Counted from the first letter of the stretch, positions 37,510 to 47,841 are shown. The stretch: DNA of 64,000 nucleotides from Hamadaea flava (GCF_024172085.1 NZ_JAMZDZ010000001.1:3534001-3598000), one strand, 5' to 3'. Program-made: numbers and translations. The notes: generated by a model not told the origin, from the letters alone.

Positions 37510-38043
37510 ATGGCCACCGTGCGACCGCTGCGAGACGAGGACGTGCCTGCCGTCGTGGCCAGCCACATCAACGGCTGGCGCACGGCGTACCAGGGGATCA
37601 TCGCGGACGAGGTGCTCACGGGCCTGGACCAGGGCGCGTGGGCCGAGCGACGGCGCACGGAGCTGGCCAAGCGCGCGGCGGGCGAGTCGCCGTGGCAGAC
37701 GCTGGTCGTGCTGGACGGCGACGGGCCGGACGGCGAGGTGGTCGGGCACGTGAGCTTCGGGCCGTACCGGACCGACGACGGCATCGACCCGGAGGTCGGC
37801 GAGATCCTCGCGATCTATGTCGATCCGCCGCTATTTGGTCGGGGCTTCGGCCGGGCGCTGCTGACCGCCGCGCTCGCCGAACTGCCGCAGCCCGAGGTCC
37901 GGCTGTGGGTGCTGGAGGAGAACCACCGGGCCAGACGGTTCTACGAGAAGGCCGGGCTACGGCCGGACGGGGTTCGCGAGTTCTGGACTCCCGCCGGGAC
38001 CACGTTCCGCTACCCCGAGCTGCGCTACCACCTCGTGCGGTGA
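37510..38043 (+). CDS. GNAT acetyltransferase
   Basis: The 177-residue protein has the GNAT core: ATVRPLRDEDVPAVV at the N-terminus, the acetyl-CoA loop DPPLFGRGFGRALLTAAL and the late strand ENHRARRFYEKAGLRPDG. The opening HINGWRTAYQGI is typical of a subgroup of small-molecule acetyltransferases. The substrate is unknown. Its last 87 bases overlap the end of the mannosyltransferase gene on the other strand. It resembles the GNAT gene at 39195, suggesting an old duplication around the mannosyltransferase. Confidence 0.88.
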   Translation: MATVRPLRDEDVPAVVASHINGWRTAYQGIIADEVLTGLDQGAWAERRRTELAKRAAGESPWQTLVVLDGDGPDGEVVGHVSFGPYRTDDGIDPEVGEILAIYVDPPLFGRGFGRALLTAALAELPQPEVRLWVLEENHRARRFYEKAGLRPDGVREFWTPAGTTFRYPELRYHLVR

Positions 38044-39150
38044 CCGGATCGGGGTCGCGAACAGCAGGACCAGAGTGACGAACACGTAGGCGTTGCTCCC
38101 GAGGTAGCCCCAGAAGCTGCTGAAGTGGTTGTCGAACGGCCAGACCAGCTTGCTGCACAGGATGAGATAGCTCACCCCGGCGATGCCCCAGTGCCGCCAG
38201 CGCTGGGCGCGATCGGCGAGCCCGGCGTTCACCAGCAGGATGAGCGACGGGATCAGCCAGACCAGGTGGTGGATCCAGGTCACAGGGCTCACCAGGCCGG
38301 TGACGACACCGGTGACGGCCAGCCCGGCCGCTTCGTCGCCCGCCTGGAAGGCGCGCCGGCTGCGCAGCACCCACACCACGAGTACGCCGAGTGCCAGCAC
38401 CAGCCAGGCGAGCTTCGACGGATCCTCGGGGTTCAGCCGGGCCACGAGTCCCTGGAGCGACTGGTTCGAGATGAAGGCCAGCGAGCCGATCCGGTCGGTG
38501 TCCCACAGGGCGTTCGTGAAGAATTCGCGGGCCATGTCCGGGGCGATCGCCGCGGTCGCCAATGTGGCTCCAGCAGCGGTGCCCATCGCCACGAACGCGG
38601 CGCGCCACCGCTTGGTGAGCAGCAGATAGAGGATGAACAGGCCGGGCGTCAGCTTCACCGCGGTGGCCAGGCCGATCCCGAGCCCGGCCCACTTACGGTT
38701 CTTGCCGACGCCGAAGAACAGATCCCCGGCGACCAGCGCCACGAGCAGCATGTTGACCTGCCCGAACAGGAACGTCTCCCGCATCGGCTCGTACGCGATC
38801 AGCAGCGCCATGATCAGGGCGGTCTTGTACCGCCGATCCGGTTCGGCCACGAGCCACCAGACCACCAGCCCGGTGGCGGCGATCGTCATCAGCGACGCGA
38901 GGGCGATGGCCACCCCCCACGGCACGAACGCCATAGGCAGCATCGCCACCGCCGCGAACGGCGGATAGGTGAACCCGTACGTGCTCCGAGGCTTGATGAA
39001 GTCGTACAGCTCGCCGTCGCCGTGCACCCACCAGTTGACCGCGCCGTAGTAGACCTTGAGGTCGAAGAACCCGTGCCGGGTGGCGAAAGCGGCGTCGAAG
39101 GCGAGGGCGGCCACGGCCAGCAAGGCCACGATCGCGATCCGGTGTCTCAC
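37957..39150 (-). CDS. GT87-family polyprenol-phosphate mannosyltransferase
   Basis: This is a multi-span membrane protein of 397 residues. It matches the GT87/DUF2029 family, which adds alpha-1,2-mannose from polyprenyl-phosphomannose in lipoglycan synthesis. The early loop FFDLKVYYGAVNWW carries the conserved Asp, and later loops read YPPFAAVAMLPM, FGQVNMLLVALVAGDLF and VSPVTWIHHLVWL. GTG at 39150 follows GGGAGAGGG. The last 28 residues are encoded opposite the neighbouring GNAT gene. The acceptor glycan is unknown. Confidence 0.87.
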   Translation of the reverse strand: MRHRIAIVALLAVAALAFDAAFATRHGFFDLKVYYGAVNWWVHGDGELYDFIKPRSTYGFTYPPFAAVAMLPMAFVPWGVAIALASLMTIAATGLVVWWLVAEPDRRYKTALIMALLIAYEPMRETFLFGQVNMLLVALVAGDLFFGVGKNRKWAGLGIGLATAVKLTPGLFILYLLLTKRWRAAFVAMGTAAGATLATAAIAPDMAREFFTNALWDTDRIGSLAFISNQSLQGLVARLNPEDPSKLAWLVLALGVLVVWVLRSRRAFQAGDEAAGLAVTGVVTGLVSPVTWIHHLVWLIPSLILLVNAGLADRAQRWRHWGIAGVSYLILCSKLVWPFDNHFSSFWGYLGSNAYVFVTLVLLFATPIRSPHEVVAQLGVAERGPGGSPELANPVRP

Positions 39151-39194
39151 CCGTTCCCTCTCCCCGATCCGGCACTTCGTTACGCTCTGACGTC

Positions 39195-39719
39195 GTGGCT
39201 CAAGGACATGTCCGCCCCGGGCGGCCCGGTGACGCCGGAGAGATCGCACGCATCCAGGTGGCGACCTGGCGTACCGCCTATCGCCGGCTCTTCCCGCGGC
39301 ACGTCCTCGCCGACCTCGACGAGACGGAGTTCGCCGCGACCTGGCGCGATTCGATCATGGCCCCGCCGACCGGGCGGCACCGGGTCCTCGTGGCCGTCGA
39401 ACAGTCCTCGACCTCATCGTACGTGGTGGGGTTCATCGCCTTCGGACCCAGTGATGATCTCTCCACCGCGGCCGAGATCGGCGAACTGCTGGTCGAGCCG
39501 CGCTGGGGCCGGCGCGGGCACGGCAGCCGCCTGCTCGCCGCGGCCGCCGATCACTGGCGCGACGACGGCTTCACCAGTGCCCTGGCGTGGGTCTTCGACC
39601 AGGCCCCGGCGACGCCGAAGTTCCTGGCGTCGGCCGGCTGGGCGCCGGATGGGGCGCGGCGGTCGCTCGACGTCGAGGACATGCTCGTCCCGCAGTCCCG
39701 GTACGCCACCCTGCTCTGA
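39195..39719 (+). CDS. GNAT acetyltransferase
   Basis: The 174-residue protein has the core GNAT motifs VRPGRPGDAGEIARIQVATWRTAYR, then EPRWGRRGHGSRLLAAA for acetyl-CoA and FLASAGWAPDG near the end. It starts at GTG 39195, divergent from the mannosyltransferase with a 44-base gap. The N-terminal WRTAYR is shared with the GNAT at 37510. The substrate is unknown. Palindrome C2 follows 13 bases after the stop. Confidence 0.87.
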   Translation: MAQGHVRPGRPGDAGEIARIQVATWRTAYRRLFPRHVLADLDETEFAATWRDSIMAPPTGRHRVLVAVEQSSTSSYVVGFIAFGPSDDLSTAAEIGELLVEPRWGRRGHGSRLLAAAADHWRDDGFTSALAWVFDQAPATPKFLASAGWAPDGARRSLDVEDMLVPQSRYATLL

Positions 39720-39732
39720 CCGCTTTTGACCT

Positions 39733-39791
39733 GCAGATCACGGATATGCGGGCCAAAGGCGGGCTCGATGGCCTGCGTGACCGTGATCCGC
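39733..39791. repeat. Palindrome C2 (dispersed element)
   Basis: 22-base arms (left GCAGATCACGGATATGCGGG) pair with four mismatches around a 15-base loop. It is a decayed relative of C1 and C3, between a GNAT gene and dapB, which converge here. Confidence 0.88.
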
Positions 39792-39818
39792 ACCAAACGC
39801 AGGCGCGCAGGAGCGGGG

Positions 39819-40568
<750 letters not shown>

Positions 40569-40570
40569 CT

Positions 40571-40722
40571 AACAGTCGAATGTCCTTGTGCCAGTTCAGG
40601 CCGTCATCCCGGCGTGCACCGCCCGCCGGATCGAGCGACCGGAACAGTCGAATGCCCTTGTGCCAGTTCCAGCCGTCCTCCCGGCTTGCACCGCCGCCGG
40701 ATCGAGCGACCGGAACAGTCAG
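40571..40722. repeat. Tandem repeat of about 72 bp, two copies and a stub
   Basis: A 72-base unit (40571-40642, starting AACAGTCGAATGTCCTTGTG) is repeated as a 71-base copy (40643-40713). A third start, AACAGTC, runs into the stop codon of the M16 protease gene. Each unit contains CCGGATCGAGCGACCGG. It fills the whole gap between the protease and dapB. Confidence 0.95.
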
Positions 40723-42071
40723 TGGGGGCCGATCATCGCCAAGTACTCCGGGCCGGTCAGCACGGCGTGGGCGACCTCCGTGACATCGGCGATCGTGACC
40801 GCCTCGATCCGCCGCAGCAGATCGTCCACATCGAGCAGATCCCCATAGAGCAGCTCGCCCTTGGCCAGCCGGGTCATCCGCGACCCGGTGTCCTCCAGGC
40901 CCAGGACCAGGGCGCCCTTGAGCATCCCCTTGCCCCGGCGCAACTCCTCCTCGGTGATCTCCTCACCGGCCGCCCGGGCCAGCTGATCCCGGACGATCTC
41001 CAGCACCTCGTCCACCTTGCCCGGCGCGCATCCGGCGTACACGCCGAAGGTGCCGGTCTCGGCGTACTGCGAGGTGTAGGAGTAGACCGAGTACGCCAGT
41101 CCGCGCTTCTCCCGGATCTCCTGGAACAGCCGACTCGACATGCCGCCGCCGAGCACGTTGTTCAACACGCCCACCGCAAAGCGCCGATCGTCCCGCCGGC
41201 CGATCCCCGGCCCGCCCAGGACGAGGTGCGCCTGTTCGGTGTCCTTCCGGCGGGTGACCGCCTTCGGCTCGGCGTACAAGACGGGCGTCTCCATGGGCCG
41301 CGGACCGACGGGCGACGCGGAACCGGTGTCCAGCGGCGTGCCCGCGAGCGCCGCGACGACCTGCTCCACGACCTGATCGTGATCGAGCCGACCGGCCGCC
41401 GCGACCACCATGACGGGGGCGGAGTACCGCGAGCGGTAGAACTCGTGGATGCCGTCCCGGCTCATCGGCGTGATCGACGCGACCGTCCCCGAGATGAGCT
41501 TGGCCAGCGGATGCTCACCGTAGATCAGTTCCGCGTGCAGGTCGTGCACCTCATCCGAGGGCTCGTCCTCGGTCATGGCGATCTCTTCGAGGATGACCCC
41601 GCGTTCGGTCTCCACATCGGGCTCGGCGAGCACCGAACTGGCGACCGCGTCGCACATGACGTCGATGGCCAGCGGCAGATCGGCGTCGAGCACCCGCGCG
41701 TAGTAGCAGGTGTATTCCTTCGTGGTGAAGGCATTGGTCTCGCCGCCGACCGCCTCGATGGCGGCCGAGATGTCCAGCGCGGTACGCCGCGCCGTGCCCT
41801 TGAAGAGCAGGTGCTCGAGGAAGTGCGAGGCGCCGCCTTCGCCCTCGGCCTCGTCCCGGGAGCCGACGTTGACCCAGATCCCGAACGACACGCTGCGCAT
41901 GGCGGGCACGTCTTCGGTGAGGATGCGCAGCCCACTGGGCAGAACCGTCCTACGGACCGTGCCGTCCAGAAAAGCGCTGGACGGCACGGTTACCGGTTGC
42001 CTATTGCGGCGACTAGTGGCCGTGCCGCCCAGCAGGACGCTGGACGGCACGGTCTGACGAGATTGCGACAC
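40719..42071 (-). CDS. pepR: M16-family zinc protease (PepR type)
   Basis: This is an insulinase-like peptidase of 450 residues. The inverted zinc motif HFLEH is at residues 83-87, with a second glutamate downstream in TNAFTTKEYT. Start is GTG 42071, two bases after the pnp stop. The first 40 residues are unusual: TVPSSVLLGGTA and TVPSSAFLDGTV repeat each other and are encoded by two DNA hairpins. The conserved domain begins at RRTVLPSGLRILTED. Later in-frame GTGs within the hairpins lack ribosome sites. The native substrate is unknown. Confidence 0.9.
   Translation of the reverse strand: MSQSRQTVPSSVLLGGTATSRRNRQPVTVPSSAFLDGTVRRTVLPSGLRILTEDVPAMRSVSFGIWVNVGSRDEAEGEGGASHFLEHLLFKGTARRTALDISAAIEAVGGETNAFTTKEYTCYYARVLDADLPLAIDVMCDAVASSVLAEPDVETERGVILEEIAMTEDEPSDEVHDLHAELIYGEHPLAKLISGTVASITPMSRDGIHEFYRSRYSAPVMVVAAAGRLDHDQVVEQVVAALAGTPLDTGSASPVGPRPMETPVLYAEPKAVTRRKDTEQAHLVLGGPGIGRRDDRRFAVGVLNNVLGGGMSSRLFQEIREKRGLAYSVYSYTSQYAETGTFGVYAGCAPGKVDEVLEIVRDQLARAAGEEITEEELRRGKGMLKGALVLGLEDTGSRMTRLAKGELLYGDLLDVDDLLRRIEAVTIADVTEVAHAVLTGPEYLAMIGPH
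41956..42052. repeat. Pair of hairpins within the protease 5' coding region
   Basis: The first hairpin (41956-41990) has perfect 14-bp arms ACCGTGCCGTCCAG. The second (42020-42052) has 13-bp arms with one mismatch. Both share CTGGACGGCACGG. They encode the repeated TVPSS...GT segments. Confidence 0.93.
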
Positions 42072-42073
42072 GG

Positions 42074-44389
42074 TCAGTCGCGCCGCTGCCGACGACGACG
42101 CTCGCCGTCGTCGCCGTCACGACGGGGGCCGCGGTCGCCGCGGTCCCGGTCACGCGGGCCGCGGTCCTCGCGATCCCGGCTCGCCGGACGCTCGGCCGGA
42201 GCCGGCTTCTCGACGCCCTCGGGGTAGACCTTGTCGAGGTAGATCTTGCCGCGGGAATCGACCTCGGCGATCTCGACCTCGACCTTGTCTCCGACGTTGA
42301 GGAAGTCCTCGACCTTCTCGACCCGCTTGCCGTCGCCCACCTTGGAGATGTGCAGCAGCCCGTCGCGGCCCGGCAGGAGGGAGATGAAGGCGCCGAACGC
42401 GGCCGTCTTCACCACCGTGCCGAGGAACTTGTCCCCGACCTTCGGCAGCGTCGGGTTGGCGATCTGGTTGATGCGATCCACCGCCGCCTGGGCCGACGGC
42501 CCGTTGGTCGCGCCGACGTAGATCGTGCCGTCGTCCTCGATGGAGATCTCGGCGCCGGTCTCGTCCTGGATCGCGTTGATGGTCTGCCCCTTCGGGCCGA
42601 TCACCATGCCGATCTTGTCGACCGGGATCTTCACCGAGGTCACCCGCGGGGCGTACTCGCTCATCTCGCCGGGCGACTCGATGGCCTCCTGCATGACGTC
42701 GAGGATCGTCTGGCGGGCGTCGTGGGCCTGCCGCAGCGCGGCGGCGAGGACGTCCGACGGGATGCCGTCGAGCTTGGTGTCCAGCTGCAGCGCGGTGACG
42801 AAGTCCCGCGTACCGGCGACCTTGAAGTCCATGTCGCCGAAGGCGTCCTCGGCGCCGAGGATGTCGGTCAGCGTGACGTACTCCGTCTTGCCGTCGACTT
42901 CACCGGAGATGAGGCCCATGGCGATGCCGGCCACCGGCGCCTTCAGCGGCACACCCGCGGTCAGCAGCGACATCGTGGAGGCGCAGACCGACCCCATCGA
43001 GGTCGAGCCGTTCGAGCCGAGCGCCTCGGACACCTGCCGGATCGCGTACGGGAATTCCTCCCGCGCCGGCAGGACCGGGATCAGCGCCCGCTCGGCCAGC
43101 GCACCGTGGCCGATCTCGCGGCGCTTCGGGGCGCCCACGCGGCCCGTCTCACCGGTCGAGTACGGCGGGAAGTTGTAGTTGTGCATGTAGCGCTTGGTCT
43201 TCTGCGGCGACAGGGTGTCCAGCGCCTGCTCCATGCGGAGCATGTTCAGCGTGGTGACACCCAGGATCTGGGTCTCGCCCCGCTCGAACAGCGCCGAACC
43301 GTGCACCCGCGGGAGCACCTGAACCTCGGCGGTCAGCGGCCGGATGTCGGCCAGACCGCGGCCGTCGATGCGGATCTTGTCGCGGAGGACCCGGCTGCGC
43401 ACCTCGGACTTGGTCACCGACCGGAAGGCGGCGGAGACCTCCTTCTCGCGCCCCTCGAACTGCGGGGCGACGGCGGCGATCACCTTCTCCTTGACCAGGT
43501 CGAGGGCTTCCTCGCGGTCGGCCTTGCCGGCGATCTTGAGCGCCTCGGCGACCTCGGCCGCACCGGCGGACTTGACGGCCTCGTAGACGTCGTCCTGGTA
43601 GTCCAGGAACACCGGGAACTCGGTGACCGGCTTGGCGGCCACCTCGGCCAGCGCGTCCTGGGCCCGGCACAGCTCGCGCAGCACCGGCTTGGCGGCCTCC
43701 AGACCGGCGGCGACGATCTCCTCCGTCGGGGCCTTGGCGCCCGCGCCGACCAGCTTCACCGTGTTCTCGGTGGCCTCGGCCTCGACCATCATGATGGCGA
43801 CGTCGTCACCGACCACGCGACCGGCGACGACCATGTCGAAGACGGCCCGCTCCAGCTCCTCGAAGGTGGGGAAGGCCACCCACTGGCCGTCGATCAGGGC
43901 CACCCGGGTCGCCCCGATCGGGCCGGAGAACGGCAGGCCGGACAGCTTGGTCGACATGCTCGCGGCGTTGATCGCGACCACGTCGTAGGGGTGCGCCGGG
44001 TCGAGCGCGAGGACCGTCTCGACGACCTGGACCTCGTTGCGCAGGCCCTTGACGAACGACGGGCGCAGCGGCCGGTCGATCAGGCGGCAGGTCAGGATGG
44101 CGTCCTCGGTCGGACGACCCTCCCGCCGGAAGAACGAGCCGGGGATCCGGCCCGCCGAGTACATCCGCTCCTCGACGTCGACGGTGAGCGGGAAGAAGTC
44201 GAACTGGTCCTTCGGCGTCTTGCTGGCGGTGGTCGCGGAGAGGACCACGGTGTCGCCGAGCTGGGCGAGGACCGAACCGGCCGCCTGCCGGGCGAGCCGC
44301 CCGGTGGAGAAGGTGATCTCCCGCGTGCCGAACGCGCCGTTGTCGATCACGGCGGTGCTGTGCTGGGTGCCGAGAGTGGTCTCGGTCAT
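42074..44389 (-). CDS. pnp: Polynucleotide phosphorylase
   Basis: PNPase degrades RNA phosphorolytically from the 3' end and can add tails. In Streptomyces it also affects antibiotic production. The 771-residue protein has two RNase PH domains, a helical linker, a KH domain ([20 protein letters not shown]) and an S1 domain ([21 protein letters not shown]). It ends in a disordered Arg/Asp/Gly-rich tail of about 45 residues. ATG at 44389 has GAGGAG upstream. It follows rpsO across a hairpin, as in many bacteria. Confidence 0.96.
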   Translation of the reverse strand: MTETTLGTQHSTAVIDNGAFGTREITFSTGRLARQAAGSVLAQLGDTVVLSATTASKTPKDQFDFFPLTVDVEERMYSAGRIPGSFFRREGRPTEDAILTCRLIDRPLRPSFVKGLRNEVQVVETVLALDPAHPYDVVAINAASMSTKLSGLPFSGPIGATRVALIDGQWVAFPTFEELERAVFDMVVAGRVVGDDVAIMMVEAEATENTVKLVGAGAKAPTEEIVAAGLEAAKPVLRELCRAQDALAEVAAKPVTEFPVFLDYQDDVYEAVKSAGAAEVAEALKIAGKADREEALDLVKEKVIAAVAPQFEGREKEVSAAFRSVTKSEVRSRVLRDKIRIDGRGLADIRPLTAEVQVLPRVHGSALFERGETQILGVTTLNMLRMEQALDTLSPQKTKRYMHNYNFPPYSTGETGRVGAPKRREIGHGALAERALIPVLPAREEFPYAIRQVSEALGSNGSTSMGSVCASTMSLLTAGVPLKAPVAGIAMGLISGEVDGKTEYVTLTDILGAEDAFGDMDFKVAGTRDFVTALQLDTKLDGIPSDVLAAALRQAHDARQTILDVMQEAIESPGEMSEYAPRVTSVKIPVDKIGMVIGPKGQTINAIQDETGAEISIEDDGTIYVGATNGPSAQAAVDRINQIANPTLPKVGDKFLGTVVKTAAFGAFISLLPGRDGLLHISKVGDGKRVEKVEDFLNVGDKVEVEIAEVDSRGKIYLDKVYPEGVEKPAPAERPASRDREDRGPRDRDRGDRGPRRDGDDGERRRRQRRD

Positions 44390-44595
44390 GGATGAATACT
44401 CCTCTTCGATCGTCTGGCACGCGCGCGGCTGGCTGGCGGCGGACGGCCGGTCTTCGATCGAAGCTCTCGGGCTCCGCTCCCGCATTGGCGAGGCGGCTCC
44501 GGGAGCCACTACCGAGGACCGAGCGTCAACCCGCGGCCGGGTACGCGCCTCGTCTTTCTTGCATTGTCGGTCCGGCTGGACCGGCTGTCTTGCCA

Positions 44596-44627
44596 ACAGG
44601 GGAGCGACCCGCAGGTCACTCCCCTGT
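44596..44627 (-). terminator. Hairpin between rpsO and pnp
   Basis: A 14-bp stem (ACAGGGGAGCGACC with one wobble pair) closes a CGCA loop, starting nine bases after the rpsO stop. In other bacteria the rpsO-pnp gap holds a partial terminator and an RNase III site. The equivalent here is inferred. Confidence 0.75.
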
Positions 44628-44635
44628 CTCTAGCG

Positions 44636-44905
44636 TCAGCGCCGGATGCCGAGGCGCTCGATGAGCGCGCGGTATCGGGCGATGTCCGTCTTCTGGAGGT
44701 ACGCCAGCAGCCGCTTGCGGCGGCCGACCAGCAGCAGCAGCCCACGGCGGCTGTGGTGGTCGTGCTTGTGCACCTTCAGGTGCTCGGTCAGGTCTTTGAT
44801 CCGCTTCGTGAGGACGGCGACCTGGACCTCCGGCGAGCCGGTGTCACCCTCGGTCGTCGCGTACTCCTGCATGATCTGAGTCTTGACTGCAGCGTCGAGC
44901 GCCAT
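44636..44905 (-). CDS. rpsO: Ribosomal protein S15
   Basis: This is an 89-residue primary binder of 16S rRNA in the small subunit. The sequence [17 protein letters not shown]...[22 protein letters not shown] is diagnostic. ATG at 44905 has GGGAGAA just upstream. It begins a transcript towards pnp. Confidence 0.98.
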   Translation of the reverse strand: MALDAAVKTQIMQEYATTEGDTGSPEVQVAVLTKRIKDLTEHLKVHKHDHHSRRGLLLLVGRRKRLLAYLQKTDIARYRALIERLGIRR

Positions 44906-44994
44906 TTTCTCCCATTTCACGTTGGGCCGAAGGTTCAGCCGAGGATTCGGCGAGCCGACGGCTCATGGATACTCCGGCTCCGTGCCCACGGCGT

Positions 44995-45022
44995 CGGGTA
45001 GGCGTACGCGGAGCCTCGTCAA
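44995..45022 (-). promoter_or_regulatory. Possible rpsO promoter
   Basis: On the minus strand TTGACG (45017-45022) and TACCCG (44995-45000) lie 16 bases apart. The second box is a poor match to TANNNT. The leader would be about 85 bases. Low confidence. Confidence 0.3.
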
Positions 45023-45041
45023 GGTTACCTTACGGAGTCGA

Positions 45042-45983
45042 TCATGCCGCCGAGTTACCGAGGCCGAGCGCGACCCGCGTCCGCGACACGTCGTCGGTGA
45101 TCGCCGCGACCAGGCCCTCCAGCGTGTCGAACCGGACAGTCGGGCGCAGGTGCGCCACGAAGTCGAGCGCGACCCGCTCACCGTAGAGGTCGCCGGTGAA
45201 GTCCAGGACGAACGCCTCGACCCGGCGCTCGGTCCCGGCGAAGGTCGGGTTGGTGCCGATCGAGACGGCGGCGGGCAGCTGCTTGCCGCCGCGCAGGAGC
45301 CAAGCCGCGTACACCCCGTCGGCGGGGATGGCCGCGTGCGGGCCGCACAGCAGATTGGCGGTCGGAAAGCCGAGCTGGCGGCCGCGCTGGTCGCCCCGGA
45401 CCACGACGCCCTCCAGCCGGTGCGGGCGGCCGAGCGCGGCCGTGGCCGCGGCCATGTCCCCGGCGGCGACGCAGGACCGGACATAGGTCGACGAGAACAC
45501 GGTCGACTCATCCGTCAGCAGCGGCGCGGCCGTCGTGGTGAAGCCGAACCGGCGGCCGAGCTGGGTCAGCAGCGCCACGTCACCGGCCGCCTTGTGGCCG
45601 AACCGGAAGTTCTCCCCCACCACGACCTCGGCCGCGTGCAGGTGCTCCACCAGCACGTCGTGCACGAACTCCTCGGGCGGCAGCTTGGAGAACTCGCGAG
45701 TGAAGGGCTCCACGCAGAGCGCGTCGACGCCCAGCTCCTCGATCAGCTCGGCCTTACGCTCCTGGGTGGTCAGCACCGCCGGGTGCGAACCCGGTCGGAC
45801 GACCTCGGACGGGTGCGGGTCGAAGGTCACGACCACGCTCGCCTCTCCCAGCTCGCGGGCCCGCTTCACCGCGTAGCCGATGGTGGCCTGATGGCCCCGG
45901 TGCACTCCGTCGAACACACCGATGGTGACGACCGAGCGCCCCCACCCTCGCGGCGCCTGCGCCGCGCCCCTCCACCGCTGCAT
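45042..45983 (-). CDS. ribF: Bifunctional riboflavin kinase / FAD synthetase
   Basis: The enzyme makes FMN and then FAD from riboflavin. The N-terminal FAD synthetase domain has GVFDGVHRGHQ (about 22-32) and VTFDPHPSEVVRPG. The C-terminal kinase domain has GRQLGFPTANL and GTNPTF. The length is 313 residues. ATG at 45983 gives MQRWRGAAQAP, the usual actinobacterial start. It sits between rpsO and a membrane protein; in most relatives truB is directly upstream. Confidence 0.95.
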   Translation of the reverse strand: MQRWRGAAQAPRGWGRSVVTIGVFDGVHRGHQATIGYAVKRARELGEASVVVTFDPHPSEVVRPGSHPAVLTTQERKAELIEELGVDALCVEPFTREFSKLPPEEFVHDVLVEHLHAAEVVVGENFRFGHKAAGDVALLTQLGRRFGFTTTAAPLLTDESTVFSSTYVRSCVAAGDMAAATAALGRPHRLEGVVVRGDQRGRQLGFPTANLLCGPHAAIPADGVYAAWLLRGGKQLPAAVSIGTNPTFAGTERRVEAFVLDFTGDLYGERVALDFVAHLRPTVRFDTLEGLVAAITDDVSRTRVALGLGNSAA

Positions 45984-45996
45984 AGGGCCAAAGCTA

Positions 45997-47766
45997 TCAA
46001 CCTTCACAGTGGTGTTCGCACGTGATCAGGCGCGCACCCCGGGCGTCCTCCTGCAGGATCGCGAGGTGCCCGTCCGGCATCGACACCGGCCACGCGCGCA
46101 GGTCACCGCCGTCGTCGGCGATCTCGTTCCAGGCCCGAGTGGTACGCCGAAGGCAGCGCTCGTCGCCGCAGGTGATGCTGATCACCCGGGCGCGGGGCGT
46201 ACGCCCGACGCGGATGCGCAGTCCGGCGGGCGGCGGCGGGGTCTTCCCTGCCAGCACGGCGACCACGTGCGCGTCCCCGTCGAACCCGAGCCCGACCAGT
46301 CCCGGCCACGCGCCGTCGACGTCGACCGCGACGTCGCTGGGATCCATCGTGGTGCTCCCACACGCCTGATCAGCGCAGCGGACCAAGAACACGGTGGCCG
46401 AACCGACCGACCCGTACGCGATCACAGGCGCGCCCTCGGGACCGACGGTGACCGCGAGCGGGAAGTCCTGAGGCGGGTCGTAGTTCACGTCGGCCAGTTC
46501 GATCCGCCGCGACGACTGGCAGGAGCGGTCGGGGCAGATCCAGGCGACGAGCTTGGCGGTCCCCGACAGGGTCCCGCGTTCGACGACCGGGGCGACGACG
46601 ATGAGGCCGCCGCCGGGCAGCGACCGGGCGACCCAATGCTCCCAGTAGAACCCGGGGCGGTCCAGCCTCGCCTCCGCCGGTACGCAGTCGTCTGCCTGGC
46701 AGATCGTCAGCTCGACCGGCCCGTTGCCCGGGTACGCGATGCCGACCATCGCCGTCCCACCGTCGAACAGGGCCCGGCGGGTGTCCCAGGCCAGCGGCCG
46801 ACTGGATCCGCCGACCCCGATCTTGGGCTCGCCGTCGGCGGTGACGGCGTACTCGCCGAGGTTCTGGCTGGTCTTCACGGTTCCCGAGGTGGTCAGCACC
46901 GGTACGCCCAACGGGTTCACGATGACGATCCCGGTCGCCACGACGACGACCACGGTGAGTCCGCCGCACGCCACCAGCCAGTGCCCCGGGCACGGCGCGG
47001 GGGCGCTCTGCGACCGGGCGTCGTTCAGCCTGACGCGCCACCGAGCCAGCAGCGCCCCCTGTACGCCGATGGCCGCAACGGTGAGCGCGGCCACCGCCAA
47101 CCGGCCGACCGCCGCGGTCACCGGTCCCGCTGTCACGTCGGGCAGCGACGCGGACAGCCACCCGGCCGGGACAGCAGCGGCGGCGAGCCCCATCAGCAGC
47201 AGGAACAGCTGACGCCGCCGGGTCCGGCCGACCTCGACGGCCCGCCCGACCGAGTCCCACGCGGGGCGTTCGTCGAGGACGGAGTAAGCCGCCGCTGCGA
47301 CGATCGGCGCGCCGAAATAGCCGGCGACCGCGATGCATGCCCAGGCCAACGGGCCGAGGAAGCCGCCGATGACGACCCCGACCGCGATGCAGGCGCCCAA
47401 GCCGGTGACGGCCAACAGCAGGGTCGTCAGCAGGCCGGGAAGTCGTCGAGCCGCCTGACGCAACGCGTCGAACGCGCTCGGCGGCTCGCCGGACAGGGTT
47501 CCCCGGACGGCGATCATGACGGCGCCGACCGACCACGCCCAGGCGACCAACCAGACCAGTGCCTCGACGACATCCAGCCAGCCCGGCGTACGCAGCGTCA
47601 GCCCGTCCACGACGACGGAGGTCCCACTGGAGCCGAGGAGTTCGAGGACGGACTGCACCAAGGTCGCGACCGCGACGACCGGCGCGACGACGGCGACGAG
47701 CAGCCGCCAGTGTCGTAGAACGCTGTCGTCGGGCGTTCCGGCGGCGCCGATCGGCGTGTCCGTCAT
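45997..47766 (-). CDS. Membrane protein with Cys-pair repeat domain
   Basis: I do not recognise this 589-residue protein. Residues 20-245 hold about six helices and residues 265-290 one more. Residues 300-589 should then lie outside the cell. That part has five cysteine pairs at rather regular distance: 356/361, 411/416, 464/469, 533/538 (all C-x4-C) and 583/587. Each pair sits in a strand-like context such as ICQADDC, ICPDRSC, RCADQAC or TCGDERC. This suggests a blade-type fold with one disulfide per repeat. It lies 13 bases before ribF and is probably co-transcribed. Confidence 0.7.
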   Translation of the reverse strand: MTDTPIGAAGTPDDSVLRHWRLLVAVVAPVVAVATLVQSVLELLGSSGTSVVVDGLTLRTPGWLDVVEALVWLVAWAWSVGAVMIAVRGTLSGEPPSAFDALRQAARRLPGLLTTLLLAVTGLGACIAVGVVIGGFLGPLAWACIAVAGYFGAPIVAAAAYSVLDERPAWDSVGRAVEVGRTRRRQLFLLLMGLAAAAVPAGWLSASLPDVTAGPVTAAVGRLAVAALTVAAIGVQGALLARWRVRLNDARSQSAPAPCPGHWLVACGGLTVVVVVATGIVIVNPLGVPVLTTSGTVKTSQNLGEYAVTADGEPKIGVGGSSRPLAWDTRRALFDGGTAMVGIAYPGNGPVELTICQADDCVPAEARLDRPGFYWEHWVARSLPGGGLIVVAPVVERGTLSGTAKLVAWICPDRSCQSSRRIELADVNYDPPQDFPLAVTVGPEGAPVIAYGSVGSATVFLVRCADQACGSTTMDPSDVAVDVDGAWPGLVGLGFDGDAHVVAVLAGKTPPPPAGLRIRVGRTPRARVISITCGDERCLRRTTRAWNEIADDGGDLRAWPVSMPDGHLAILQEDARGARLITCEHHCEG

Positions 47767-47841
47767 GCGCCGCAGCGTAATTCAGCCTCGCCAATCGCGC
47801 GGGGCACCACAAGATCGTGTCCCGCTCTAGGCTGACCCCCG

